Assembly: GCF_014295035.1 (NCBI RefSeq)
Contig: NZ_CP060404.1
Span: 8,286,501-8,350,500 of the forward strand
Direction: 5' to 3'
Source: Streptomyces buecherae
Lineage (GTDB): Bacteria; Actinomycetota; Actinomycetes; Streptomycetales; Streptomycetaceae
DNA: 64,000 nt
Shown here: in pieces, positions 18,270 to 26,725 of the stretch
How the letters are laid out: each line of letters opens with the position of its first letter
How positions within the stretch are numbered: the first letter of the stretch is position 1
Notes under the pieces: model-generated
The model's input: the letters and a program-made list of their open reading frames with translations, nothing else
The model's database searches: none
Told to the model about the DNA's origin: nothing
Program-made: the position numbers and the translations under genes

Positions 18270-19255
18270 GAACCGCGCTCATCGAGGCCGTCGGCAAGGT
18301 CACCGTGACGACCGTCCCCGACCCCACGCCCGGCCCGCGCGAGGTGGTCGTGGACGTGGCCGCCTGCGGCCTGTGCGGAACGGACCTGCACATCCTGGAG
18401 GGAGAGTTCGCGCCGACCCTGCCCGTCGTGCCGGGCCACGAGTTCGCCGGCGAGATCGTCGGCATCGGCAGCGAGGTGAGCGAGCTGGCCGTCGGCGACC
18501 GGGTGGCCGTCGACCCGTCCCTGTACTGCCAGGCGTGCCGCTACTGCCGGGCCGGTCGGGGCAACCTGTGCGACAACTGGAACGCCATCGGCGTCTCCGT
18601 GGCCGGCGGCGCCGCCGAGTACGCCCTGGCACCGGTGGGCAACTGCGTGAAGCTGCCCGACCACGTCTCCCTCCAGGACGCCGCGCTCATCGAGCCGCTC
18701 TCGTGCGCCGTGCGCGGATACGACGTGCTCAACAACCACCTCGGCGCCGAGGTGCTGATCTACGGCAGCGGCACCATGGGGCTCATGATGCTCGAACTGG
18801 CCAAGCGCACCGGCGCCGCCAGCGTCGACGTGCTCGACCTCAACCCCGACCGGCTGGCCACCGCCCGCGCCCTGGGCTGCTCGCGTACGGCGGCCACCGC
18901 ACAGGAACTGGACCAGCCCCGGGGCTGGGACGTCGTCATCGACGCCACCGGCCACTCGGCGGCCATCCAGGACGGCCTGCGACGGGTCGCGAAGGCCGGA
19001 ACCTTTCTGCAGTTCGGCGTCGCCGACTACGCCACCACCGCGACGATCGAGCCGTACCGCATCTACAACCAGGAGATCACCATCACCGGCTCGATGGCCG
19101 TGCTGCACAGCTACGAGCGGGCGGCGAACCTCTTCGCCACCGGCGTGCTCGACCCCGCCGTCTTCATCAGCGACCGGTTGCCGCTGGCGCAGTACCCGCA
19201 GGCCCTCGAACAGTTCCGCGCGGGCGTGGGCCGCAAGATCGTGGTGGTGCCCTAA
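18266..19255 (+). CDS. Zinc-dependent polyol dehydrogenase (MDR family)
   Basis: A 329-residue medium-chain dehydrogenase. Catalytic zinc ligands are visible in CGLCGTDLHI and PGHEF, and the structural-zinc cysteines in CQACRYCRAGRGNLC. The NAD-binding site has YGSGTMGLM followed by the DLNPDR strand, whose Asp favours NAD over NADP. Relatives are sorbitol or L-threonine type dehydrogenases that oxidise a secondary alcohol to a ketone. As the last gene of the uptake operon, coupled to permease 2 by an ATGA overlap and with its own AGGAG, it probably oxidises the imported polyol to a ketose. The exact polyol is unknown. Confidence 0.92.
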   Translation: MRTALIEAVGKVTVTTVPDPTPGPREVVVDVAACGLCGTDLHILEGEFAPTLPVVPGHEFAGEIVGIGSEVSELAVGDRVAVDPSLYCQACRYCRAGRGNLCDNWNAIGVSVAGGAAEYALAPVGNCVKLPDHVSLQDAALIEPLSCAVRGYDVLNNHLGAEVLIYGSGTMGLMMLELAKRTGAASVDVLDLNPDRLATARALGCSRTAATAQELDQPRGWDVVIDATGHSAAIQDGLRRVAKAGTFLQFGVADYATTATIEPYRIYNQEITITGSMAVLHSYERAANLFATGVLDPAVFISDRLPLAQYPQALEQFRAGVGRKIVVVP

Positions 19256-19274
19256 CCCGTCCCACGCCGCCCGC

Positions 19275-19316
19275 GCCCCGGCGAGCCCCCGGCGACCGCC
19301 CCGGGCGCGCCGGGGC
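19275..19316 (+). terminator. Possible terminator after polyol operon
   Basis: A 9-bp inverted repeat (GCCCCGGCG and its complement) separated by 24 nt of C-rich sequence lies 19 bp after the dehydrogenase stop. The loop is long, so the call is tentative. Confidence 0.35.
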
Positions 19317-19440
19317 ACTCACCCGGCGGCGCGCCTGCCCTGTCCCGGCCCGCGCCCGCCGGGTTCGGGACGCCGCCCCCGGTAGTCACGTAGCCGACCG
19401 CGCCGCGAACCGTGGCCGGCTGGGGGAGGTGGCCGCGGGC

Positions 19441-20442
19441 TCAGGCGTGCTTGCGCCGGGCCGGCTGCCGCTCCGCGCTCTTCGACTGGGTGGACTTCGC
19501 GGTCTTCGTCATACGTCCGGACTTCGGCGTGGCGCTCTTCTTCGCCGCGGTCTTGGTCGTGCGGCGACCGGTGGAACCGGTGTCCTCCTTGGCGGCGGTG
19601 GTCTTCTTGGCCGTGCTCTTCTTCGCTCCCGACTTGGCGGCCCCCTTGGCGCGGGGTCGGCCGCCCTCGCCCTCGCGCGCGTCGATCGACGCCTGGAGCG
19701 CGGACATCAGGTCCACGACGTTGTCGGGCGCCGGCTCGGCCCCCGCGCCCGACGGCGGGGCCTTGCCCTCGAGCCGGGCGGTCACCAGCTCGTCGAGCGC
19801 GGCCTGGTAGTCGTCGTGCAGCGAGTCCAGGTCGAAGTCCTCGGAGAGCGTGTCCATCAGGGAAGTCGCCATCTTCAGCTCCTGGGGCCGCACGGTCACC
19901 TTGTCCGACGGCGCGAGCCCGCCGGCGGCGCGGACCTCGTCGGGCCAGTGCATGGTGTGCAGCACCAGCACGTCCTCGTGCACCCGCAGGAGGGCCAGCG
20001 ACTCCCGGGTGCGCAGCGCGACCTTGGAGACCGCCACCCGGCCGCTGTCGGCCAGCGCCTCCCGCAGCAGCACGTACGGCTTGGCCGCCGCCGCCGAGTC
20101 GGCGCCCACGTAGTAGGCGCGCGAGAGCCGCAGCGGATCGATCTCGTCCGCGTCGACGAACGCGATGACGTCGATGAGCTGCTTGCTCGGCAGCGGCAAC
20201 TGGGTCAGGTCGTCCTCGGTGAGCACGGCCGTGCGGCCGTCGACGTCCTCGTACCCCTTGGCGATGTCCGCGTAGTCGATCTGCTTCCCGCACTGCTCGC
20301 ACACGCGCTTCATGCGGATGCGCCCGCCGTCGGCGGCGTGTACCTGGTGCAGCTTGACGCCGCGTTCCTCGGTGGCCGGATAGAGCTTGACCTGGATGGA
20401 CACCAGACCGAAGCCGATGGCCCCTTTCCACATCGAGCGCAT
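19441..20442 (-). CDS. ku: Ku homodimeric DNA end-binding protein
   Basis: A 333-residue bacterial Ku. The core (about residues 1-255) begins MRSMWKGAIGFGLVSI and includes the family block KRVCEQCGKQIDYADI and the KPYVLLREAL region. Ku forms a ring around broken DNA ends and recruits LigD polymerase and ligase. The C-terminal 75 residues are a Lys/Ala/Thr-rich basic tail, a feature of many actinobacterial Ku proteins that bind DNA internally. It is the last gene of a three-gene operon, 30 bp after the PHP protein gene and downstream of the LigD polymerase-domain gene. Confidence 0.96.
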   Translation of the reverse strand: MRSMWKGAIGFGLVSIQVKLYPATEERGVKLHQVHAADGGRIRMKRVCEQCGKQIDYADIAKGYEDVDGRTAVLTEDDLTQLPLPSKQLIDVIAFVDADEIDPLRLSRAYYVGADSAAAAKPYVLLREALADSGRVAVSKVALRTRESLALLRVHEDVLVLHTMHWPDEVRAAGGLAPSDKVTVRPQELKMATSLMDTLSEDFDLDSLHDDYQAALDELVTARLEGKAPPSGAGAEPAPDNVVDLMSALQASIDAREGEGGRPRAKGAAKSGAKKSTAKKTTAAKEDTGSTGRRTTKTAAKKSATPKSGRMTKTAKSTQSKSAERQPARRKHA

Positions 20443-20472
20443 GGTGCTGGCCCTTCTGGTGAGGTGTCCACC

Positions 20473-21522
20473 CTATGTCGCAGATCGTCCGGCGGCAGTG
20501 CGAGCGGGCGGCTTGCGGGTACGGGTCCAGTCGGTGAGCTGGCGCGCGGTCCAGGTGTTGATCAATCGTTCGGCCGGTACGCCGCACTCGGCCGCGCGGG
20601 CGCAGCCGTAGTCCAGCCAGTCCAACTGGCCGGGGGCGTGCGCGTCGGTGTCGATCGAGAACAGCACTCCGGCCGCGACCGCCTCGCGCAGCAGCGGGCG
20701 CGGCGGGTCCAGCCGGTCCGGGCGGCAGTTGATCTCCACCGCGGTGCCGGCCTCGGCGCAGGCGGCGAACACCGCCTCGGCGTCGAACGCGGACGGCGGC
20801 CGGCCCCGCCCCGCCACCAGCCGCCCCGTGCAGTGCCCGAGCACGTCGACCAGCGGGTCGCGCACCGCGGTCACCATGCGCCGCGTCATGGCGGCGGCGT
20901 CCATGCGCAGCTTGGAGTGGACGGAGGCCACCACCACGTCCAGCTGGTCGAGCAGCTCACGGTCCTGGTCGAGCGAGCCGTCGTCGAGGATGTCGCACTC
21001 GATGCCCGTCAGCAGCCGGAACGGTGCCAGGCTGGCACGCAGCTCGGCCACTACCGCGAGCTGTTCGCGCAGCCGCTCAGGGCTCAGGCCGCGGGCGATG
21101 GTCAGCCGGGGCGAGTGGTCGGTCAGCACCGCCCACGCGTGCCCCAGCCCGGCCGCCGCGCGGGCCATGTCCTCGATCGGGCTGCCGCCGTCCGACCAGT
21201 CGGAGTGCAGATGGCAGTCGCCGCGCAGCGCGGCTCGCAGCCGCTCGCCCCCCGTGGCCAGTGGGCGCTCGGCCTCGGTCTCCAGCTTGCGCAGGTAGCT
21301 GGGCACCTCGCCGGACACCGCCTGTTCGACGACCGCGGCCGTCTTGGGCCCGAGCCCCTTGACGGCCCGCAGCGTCCCCGCTGCCGCCCGTCGCCGCACC
21401 TCGTCGTCGCCCAGTTGGGTGAGCGCCGCCGCGGCCGTACGGAAGGCACGCACGCGGTACGTCTCGGCATCCGCGCGCTCCAGCAGGAACGCGATCCGCT
21501 CCAGCGCCGCCACCGGCTCCAC
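20473..21522 (-). CDS. HhH-PHP phosphoesterase, PolX-like without polymerase
   Basis: A 349-residue protein. Residues about 1-90 are helix-hairpin-helix repeats like the N terminus of family X polymerases (LRAVKGLGPKTAAVVEQA); residues about 100-330 form a PHP domain with metal ligands in GDCHLHSDWSDG, LTDHSPR, GIECDIL, VVASVHSK, LGHCTGR and DTDAH. The nucleotidyltransferase core of PolX is absent. PHP domains of this type are DNA 3'-phosphatases or exonucleases. Its place between the LigD polymerase domain and Ku suggests end-cleaning during non-homologous end joining. The GTG start has an ideal AAGGAGG; the longer open frame upstream overlaps another gene in a shadow frame. Confidence 0.85.
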   Translation of the reverse strand: MEPVAALERIAFLLERADAETYRVRAFRTAAAALTQLGDDEVRRRAAAGTLRAVKGLGPKTAAVVEQAVSGEVPSYLRKLETEAERPLATGGERLRAALRGDCHLHSDWSDGGSPIEDMARAAAGLGHAWAVLTDHSPRLTIARGLSPERLREQLAVVAELRASLAPFRLLTGIECDILDDGSLDQDRELLDQLDVVVASVHSKLRMDAAAMTRRMVTAVRDPLVDVLGHCTGRLVAGRGRPPSAFDAEAVFAACAEAGTAVEINCRPDRLDPPRPLLREAVAAGVLFSIDTDAHAPGQLDWLDYGCARAAECGVPAERLINTWTARQLTDWTRTRKPPARTAAGRSAT

Positions 21523-21608
21523 GGATCTCGCCTCCTTCCCGTCCCTGTGGCCCCCGCCGCCCCGCCCGGCCCGCTCCGACGCGGTGCCCGCCGAGGGGGA
21601 CCGCCCGT

Positions 21609-22613
21609 TCAGTGCTTGGCCCGACTGGGTTGCACCCGCTTCGGCTCGCCCGCCATCTTGGGGTGGTCCGGCGGGTACGGCAGGTCGCCGAGCCCGTGCT
21701 CGCGCTCGTCGCGGGCCGCCAGCTCCAGGGCCGCGTCCAGCCGGAAGGCGTGCGTGTCCAGGTCCGCGTGCACGTCGCCCACCTCGGCGAAGCGGGCGGG
21801 CATGGTCGCCACGTCGAAGTCGCGCGGCCGGGCGTCGGTCACCTCCGACCAGCGCAGCGGGGCCGAGACGGGGGCGTGCGGCCGAGGACGCACCGAGTAC
21901 GCGCTGGCGATGGTCCGGTCCCGGGCGGTCTGGTTGTAGTCCACGAAGATCTTCGCCCCCCGCTCCTCCTTCCACCACGACGTCGTCACCCGCCGTGGCG
22001 CCCGCCGCTCCAGCTCCCGGGCGATGGCGATGGCGCTCCGCCTGACCTGGACGAACGTCCACTCCGGCGCGAGGGGTACATACACGTGCAGCCCCCGGCC
22101 GCCGGAGGTCTTGGGCCAGCCGCGCAGGCCGAGACCGTCCAGCACGTCGCGCAGCTCCTCGGCCGCCCGCACCGCGTCCTCGTAGTCCGTGCCGGGCTGC
22201 GGGTCGAGGTCGATACGCAGCTCGTCGGGGTGATCGGTCCGCGCGCGGCGCACCGGCCAGGGGTGGAAGGTCAGGGTGCCCAGGTTGGCCGCCCACGCCA
22301 CAGCCGCCAGCTCCGTGGGGCAGATCTCGTCCGCGTACCGCCCGCTGGGGAAGGTGATGCGGCTGGTCGGAATCCACTCCGGCAGGTTGCGCGGCGCCCG
22401 TTTCTGGAAGAACGACTCCCCGGCTACCCCTTCCGGGTAGCGCTCCAGCGTCGTCGGCCGGTCCCGCAGCGCGCGCAGCACCCCCGCGCCGACGGCGAGG
22501 TAGTAGCGCACCACGTCCTCCTTGGTGAACCCCCGCTCCGGGAAGTACACCTTGTCGGGATGCGATACCCGCACCGTGCGCTCACCGACCGTGAGCTCCA
22601 GGGCCTTGGCCAT
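21609..22613 (-). CDS. ligD: LigD polymerase domain as a standalone protein
   Basis: A 334-residue primase-polymerase of the archaeo-eukaryotic primase superfamily, equal to the LigD polymerase domain. It shows SHPDKVYFPERGFTK, the FFQKRAP loop, the catalytic metal motif LRIDLDPQPG, and KTSGGRGLHVYVPL, the conserved His-containing motif. These enzymes fill gaps at aligned breaks, preferring ribonucleotides. In many bacteria this is fused to ligase and phosphoesterase domains; here it is separate and heads an operon with the PHP protein and Ku, divergent from a LigC-like ligase (115 bp between starts). Other LigD domains are at 52.1-53.7 kb. Confidence 0.94.
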   Translation of the reverse strand: MAKALELTVGERTVRVSHPDKVYFPERGFTKEDVVRYYLAVGAGVLRALRDRPTTLERYPEGVAGESFFQKRAPRNLPEWIPTSRITFPSGRYADEICPTELAAVAWAANLGTLTFHPWPVRRARTDHPDELRIDLDPQPGTDYEDAVRAAEELRDVLDGLGLRGWPKTSGGRGLHVYVPLAPEWTFVQVRRSAIAIARELERRAPRRVTTSWWKEERGAKIFVDYNQTARDRTIASAYSVRPRPHAPVSAPLRWSEVTDARPRDFDVATMPARFAEVGDVHADLDTHAFRLDAALELAARDEREHGLGDLPYPPDHPKMAGEPKRVQPSRAKH

Positions 22614-22728
22614 GCCGCCACGCTAGGCCGGTCCCCGCCGGCGCGCCTGTCGGCACCGGGAGGAGCGAAGCCGGGGTGGTCCGCTCGCTCGACGGGCGGG
22701 CGGCGACGGGCCGCCGCACAATCCAGAC

Positions 22729-23790
22729 ATGGACCTACCGGTGATGCCGCCCGTACGGCCGATGCTGGCCAAGCCCGCGGCGCAGCTCCCGCCCGGCATG
22801 AGCTACGAGGCCAAGTGGGACGGCTTCCGGGCCATCGTCTTTCGCGACGGGGACGAGGTCGAACTCGGCAGCCGCACCGGCAAGCCGCTCACCCGGTACT
22901 TCCCCGAACTGGTCGAGGCGCTGCGGGCCAACCTGCCCGAGCGCTGCGTCCTGGACGGCGAGATCGTCGTCGTCCAGGGCGACCGGCTCGACTTCGAGAC
23001 GCTGCTCAGCCGCATCCACCCGGCCGCCTCCCGGGTCAGGATGCTCGCCGAGACGGTCCCCGCCAGCCTGGTCGCCTTCGACCTGTTGGCGCTCGACGAC
23101 CGATCCCTCCTGGACGCCCCGCTCGCCGAGCGCCGCACGGCGCTCACGAGCGCCTTGCGCACCGCGACGCCCCCGGTGCACGTGGCGCCCGCCACCACCG
23201 ACCTGGACCTCGCCCGCGAGTGGTTCGACCAGTTCGAGGGCGCCGGGCTCGATGGCGTGATCGCGAAACGGCCTGATCTTCCCTATCGACCGGGCGAACG
23301 GGTCATGGTCAAGGTCAAGCACGAGCGCACCGCGGACTGCGTGGTGGCGGGGCTGCGCCCGCACAAGAGCGGCCCCGTCGTCGGCTCGCTGCTGCTCGGC
23401 CTCTACGACGACACCGGCCGGCTCCAACACGTGGGCGTGTGCGCGTCCTTCCCGATGCGCCGACGCGAGGCCCTGATGGCGGAGCTGGCGCCGCTGCGCA
23501 TGGCGAGCGCCCGGGGCCATCCCTGGGCCGACTGGGGCGAGGAGAGCGCGCACGCCCAGAACCGGATGCCCGGCGCGCCGAGCCGCTGGACCGGCGGCAA
23601 GGACCTGTCATGGGTGCCGCTGCGCCCCGAGCGGGTCTGCGAGGTGGCGTACGACCACATGGAGGGGGACCGCTTCCGGCACACCACGCAGTTCCGGCGT
23701 TGGCGCCCCGACCGCTCGCCCGAGAGCTGTGGCTACGCCCAGTTGGAGGAGCCGGTCAGCTACGACCTGGACCGGGTGCTCGGCGCCTGA
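22729..23790 (+). CDS. ligC: ATP-dependent DNA ligase (LigC-like)
   Basis: A 353-residue ATP-dependent ligase. The nucleotidyl-accepting lysine is in YEAKWDGFRA (motif I, about residue 27), followed by motif III LVAFDLLAL, motif IV DGVIAKR and motif V MVKVKH, then an OB-fold domain. It closely resembles LigC-type stand-alone ligases, which act as backup end-joining or base-excision ligases. It is divergently transcribed from the end-joining operon, so the two probably share a control region. A second ATP ligase, of the LigD type, is encoded at 52.1 kb. Confidence 0.93.
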   Translation: MDLPVMPPVRPMLAKPAAQLPPGMSYEAKWDGFRAIVFRDGDEVELGSRTGKPLTRYFPELVEALRANLPERCVLDGEIVVVQGDRLDFETLLSRIHPAASRVRMLAETVPASLVAFDLLALDDRSLLDAPLAERRTALTSALRTATPPVHVAPATTDLDLAREWFDQFEGAGLDGVIAKRPDLPYRPGERVMVKVKHERTADCVVAGLRPHKSGPVVGSLLLGLYDDTGRLQHVGVCASFPMRRREALMAELAPLRMASARGHPWADWGEESAHAQNRMPGAPSRWTGGKDLSWVPLRPERVCEVAYDHMEGDRFRHTTQFRRWRPDRSPESCGYAQLEEPVSYDLDRVLGA

Positions 23791-23829
23791 GCCCACCACC
23801 GTGGCCCGGGGCGGGGCCAGGGCGCGGCG

Positions 23830-24279
23830 TCAGGCGGTGTGGGCCGGGAGCGCCGCCCACACCGTTCGCCCCTGACCCCGTTCCCCGAGGACCACGCCCC
23901 AGGTGTCGGCGAGGCTCTCCACCAGGAGCAGGCCGCGCCCGCACTCGTCACCGGCCGCCGCGTCGCGCGGCGTGGGCCGGGTGGCGCTCCCGCCCTGGTC
24001 ACGCACTTCTATGCGCAACTGCCCGGGTATCGCCTGCAGGACGCAGGCTATGGAACTGCTGTCGGTGTGCACGACGGCGTTGGTGAACAGTTCGGAGATG
24101 ACCAACTGGGCCATGTCGCGGGCGTCTTCGGACACCTGCTGGCAGGTGAGCCAACTGCGGACGCGACGGCGGGCGTCGGAGACCGCCGCGCGTTCGGCCG
24201 GCAGGCGGAACACTTCGTGACAGGGTGCGCCCACGGTGCTGGGCGACACGGGGAAGGGCGTCATTTCAGGAGCGATCAC
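23830..24279 (-). CDS. Anti-sigma-like HATPase regulatory protein (WhiJ-cluster type)
   Basis: A 149-residue GHKL/HATPase_c_2 protein related to the RsbW/SpoIIAB anti-sigma kinases. The N box is LVISELFTNAVVHT, the G1 box IEVRDQGG and the G2 region GRGLLLVESLADTWG. In Streptomyces such small proteins are encoded next to XRE/DUF397 pairs and may bind a sigma factor or partner regulator. GTG at 24279 is preferred because it has GGAAGG nine bases upstream; the longer open frame reads a Pro/Arg-rich lead. It is divergent from the XRE-type gene, with 245 bp between starts. Confidence 0.85.
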   Translation of the reverse strand: MIAPEMTPFPVSPSTVGAPCHEVFRLPAERAAVSDARRRVRSWLTCQQVSEDARDMAQLVISELFTNAVVHTDSSSIACVLQAIPGQLRIEVRDQGGSATRPTPRDAAAGDECGRGLLLVESLADTWGVVLGERGQGRTVWAALPAHTA

Positions 24280-24524
24280 GGCCGTTCGCCTTCCAGGTGC
24301 CTGCGGGGGGTGGGGGCGCGGTGGGGGAGGAGCACAGGCGCGCGGGTCTCGGTAGGGTCGCCGAGCCACGACCGTCATGAGAGGGGTTGACCACGTACCT
24401 ATGATCGCTGCCTCACCCAGTCAGCAAGGGGCATTATGCGAAATGCAGAATAGCGAGCGCAGTCTGTTGATGTCAGCCGAACCGTGGCACACTGCTGCGA
24501 ACAAGCCATGTGCGGAGGTGGGAT

Positions 24525-25382
24525 GTGGGTGAGGCGCGATCTGCCCCAACGGTTGGGCAGATAGTCCTCGGCATGCGGCTGCGGGACCTCCGGGAGAAGG
24601 CCGAGGTCTCGTACGAGCAGGCGGCGAAGGCGCTGCACGTCAACCAGACCACCGTGCGGCGCATGGAGAAGGCCGAAGTCGGGCTGAAGCTGCCGTACGT
24701 GGAGAAGCTGCTGCGTACCTACGGCATCCCGGACGAAGAGGTCAGCTCCTTCCTGCGGTTGGCCGAGGAGGCCAACCGGCCCGGCTGGTGGCACCGCTTC
24801 CGCGACGTGCTGCCGGACTGGTTCAGCCTCTACGTCAGCCTGGAGGGCGCGGCCAGCCTCATCCGCGCCTACGAACCGCACTTCGTCCCGGGCCTGTTGC
24901 AGACCCCCGATTACGCGCGAGCGCTGCTGCGCGTCGGCTTCCCGCACGCCGACGACGAGGAGATCGAACGCCGGGTGGCGCTGCGGATGGAACGCCAGCA
25001 ACTCCTCACGAACCCCGAAGCGCCGCGGCTTTGGGCCATCGTGGACGAGACGGTGCTGCGCCGCCCGGTGGGGGACGCCGAGGTGATGCGCGGTCAGGTC
25101 GACCGGCTGGTCGAGTCGTTGGAACTGCCGAACGTGACGCTCCAGGTCGTGCCGTTCAGCGCCGGGCCGCACCCGGGGATGTTCGGCCCCTTCCAGTTGT
25201 TCAGGTTCCGGGTGCCGGAACTGCCCGACGTCGTCTACAGCGAGGGCCTGACCAGCGCCTCGTACCTCGACGAACGCGCCGACGTGGCGGCCTACCTCGA
25301 AGCCCTCGACCGCATGGGCACCCAGGCCGTCCCAGCACCACGCACCGAGGCCCTCCTCGGTGACCTTCGCAAGGAGCTTTGA
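24525..25382 (+). CDS. XRE/WhiJ-like regulator with DUF5753 domain
   Basis: A 285-residue regulator. The N-terminal XRE helix-turn-helix (about residues 10-65) has LRDLREKAEVSYEQAAKAL and VNQTTVRRMEKAEVGLK; the C-terminal DUF5753 domain has EPHFVPGLLQTPDYARALL, the family hallmark, and the closing VVYSEGLTSASYLD. Such WhiJ-like proteins, amplified in Streptomyces, act on development and antibiotic production with a DUF397 partner. The GTG at 24525 follows GGAGG; a second in-frame GTG 15 bp upstream lacks a site. Its stop lies 2 bp before the DUF397 start, and an anti-sigma-like gene is divergent, giving the typical three-gene cluster. Confidence 0.92.
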   Translation: MGEARSAPTVGQIVLGMRLRDLREKAEVSYEQAAKALHVNQTTVRRMEKAEVGLKLPYVEKLLRTYGIPDEEVSSFLRLAEEANRPGWWHRFRDVLPDWFSLYVSLEGAASLIRAYEPHFVPGLLQTPDYARALLRVGFPHADDEEIERRVALRMERQQLLTNPEAPRLWAIVDETVLRRPVGDAEVMRGQVDRLVESLELPNVTLQVVPFSAGPHPGMFGPFQLFRFRVPELPDVVYSEGLTSASYLDERADVAAYLEALDRMGTQAVPAPRTEALLGDLRKEL

Positions 25383-25384
25383 CC

Positions 25385-25642
25385 GTGAACAAATCCGTGG
25401 CAGACACCGACCATGTCTACAACGGCATGCCCGCCAGCGCTCTCGGCAGCGAGGGCTGGCGCAAGCCGTGGAGCGGCCCCAACGGCGGCAGTTGCGTCGA
25501 AGTCATGAAGCTCGCCGACGGGCGGGTGGCCCTGCGCCAGTCGACCGACCCCGACGGCCCCGCACTGATCTACACCGTGCGCGAGATAGAACAGTTCCTG
25601 CACGGCGCCAAGGGCGGCCAGGCGGACTTCCTTCTCGCCTGA
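25385..25642 (+). CDS. DUF397 protein, partner of the WhiJ-like regulator
   Basis: An 85-residue DUF397 protein. Family landmarks are WRKPWSGPNGGSCVEV, RQSTDPDGPALIYT and an acidic/hydrophobic end with EIEQFLHGAKGG. Members are small partners of adjacent WhiJ-like XRE proteins. GTG at 25385 is chosen, 8 bases from AAGGAG; a TTG at 25379 overlapping the previous stop is too close to that site. Co-transcription with the XRE gene is near certain. Confidence 0.92.
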   Translation: MNKSVADTDHVYNGMPASALGSEGWRKPWSGPNGGSCVEVMKLADGRVALRQSTDPDGPALIYTVREIEQFLHGAKGGQADFLLA

Positions 25643-25748
25643 CGGCGAACCCGGCACCACCCCGCACCACCCGCACGCGAGCCCCTACCACCGCGGCCCA
25701 GCCCTCGACCACCCGCGGTGGCGACAGCACCAGGAACCGGAGGAACAG

Positions 25749-26561
25749 ATGGCCGAACTCGGTCGCGCAGCGAGCCGGATCGACACGAGCAAGCCGCATC
25801 CGGCGCGCATGTACGACTACTACCTCGGTGGCAAGGACCACTACGAGGTGGATCAGCAGGCCGCCGAGAAGGTCGTGGAGATCAATCCCGGGATCAAGGT
25901 CTGCGCGGGCACCAACCGCCGCTTCATGCACCGGGCCACCCGCTACCTGGCCGCGGCCGGCGTACGGCAGTTCCTCGACATCGGCACGGGCATCCCCACC
26001 GAGCCCAACCTGCACCAGGTCGCCCAGAGCGTGGCCCCCGAGGCGCGGGTCGTCTACGCGGACAACGACCCGATCGTGCTCACCCACGCCCAGGCGCTGC
26101 TGCGCAGCACCCGCGAGGGGCGTACCGCCTACATCCACGCGGACGTGCGCGAGCCCGAGAAGATCCTCGCCGCCCAGGAGCTGCGCGAGACCCTGGACAT
26201 GAGCCAGCCCGTCGCGCTGTCGCTCAACGCGCTGCTGCACTTCGTGCCCGACGAGTTCCACGCCTACGACCTGGTGGAGCGCCTGGTCGCGGCGCTGGCC
26301 CCGGGCAGCTACCTGGTCCTGTCACACGTCACCTCGGACTTCGCGCCCGACGTGTGGGCTCGCGTGGTGGACATCTACCACCGTGGCGGCATCCCCGCCC
26401 AGACCCGCTCGCGCGCCGAGGTCGAACGGTTCTTCACCGGCCTGGAACTGGTCGAGCCCGGCGTCGAGGTGCCGCACCGGTGGCGGCCCGACGCCGAGAC
26501 GGACGCGAACGTCACGGACGCTGACGTGTCGCTGTACGGCGCGGTGGCGCGCAAGCCCTAG
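25749..26561 (+). CDS. SAM-dependent methyltransferase, DUF574 family
   Basis: A 270-residue protein of the DUF574/Methyltransf_19 family, abundant in Streptomyces. It starts with the diagnostic segment KPHPARMYDYYLGGKDHYEVD, split at the glycine turn, and has the SAM-binding motif FLDIGTGIPTEPNLHQVAQ with the acidic YADNDPIVL strand. Substrates of the family are unknown. It follows the DUF397 gene by 106 bp on the same strand and has an AGGAAC-type site before the ATG. A strong terminator at 26604 ends the unit. Confidence 0.9.
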   Translation: MAELGRAASRIDTSKPHPARMYDYYLGGKDHYEVDQQAAEKVVEINPGIKVCAGTNRRFMHRATRYLAAAGVRQFLDIGTGIPTEPNLHQVAQSVAPEARVVYADNDPIVLTHAQALLRSTREGRTAYIHADVREPEKILAAQELRETLDMSQPVALSLNALLHFVPDEFHAYDLVERLVAALAPGSYLVLSHVTSDFAPDVWARVVDIYHRGGIPAQTRSRAEVERFFTGLELVEPGVEVPHRWRPDAETDANVTDADVSLYGAVARKP

Positions 26562-26576
26562 CACCGCCACCACATC

Positions 26577-26637
26577 GGGAGCGCGCCGCGCTCCCACACG
26601 GACGAGGACGCCCGCCTCGGGGGTGGCGGGCGTCCTC
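26577..26637 (+). terminator. Double hairpin terminator after methyltransferase
   Basis: Two hairpins lie in tandem: GGGAGCGC with its complement (8 bp, 3-nt loop, 26577-26595) and a stronger 13-bp perfect stem (26604-26616 with 26625-26637, 8-nt loop). The second is the likely terminator, and it could also serve the convergent DCC gene. Confidence 0.75.
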
Positions 26638-26655
26638 TTGGCGTACGCGGGCAGC

Positions 26656-26725
26656 GGCGGTCAGCGCGGGGCGGGCGCGCCGGCGGTCAGCGTGGGGCGG
26701 GCGCGCCGGCGGTCAGCGTGGGGCG
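26656..26725. repeat. 26-bp tandem repeat including gene stop codon
   Basis: Two full 26-bp copies (26656-26681, 26682-26707, one C/T difference) and an 18-bp partial third (26708-26725). The third copy contains the stop codon of the DCC gene at 26713-26715, so the array is a duplication of that gene's 3' end into the spacer. The unit is not a multiple of three and lies after the stop, so the protein is not altered. Confidence 0.9.
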
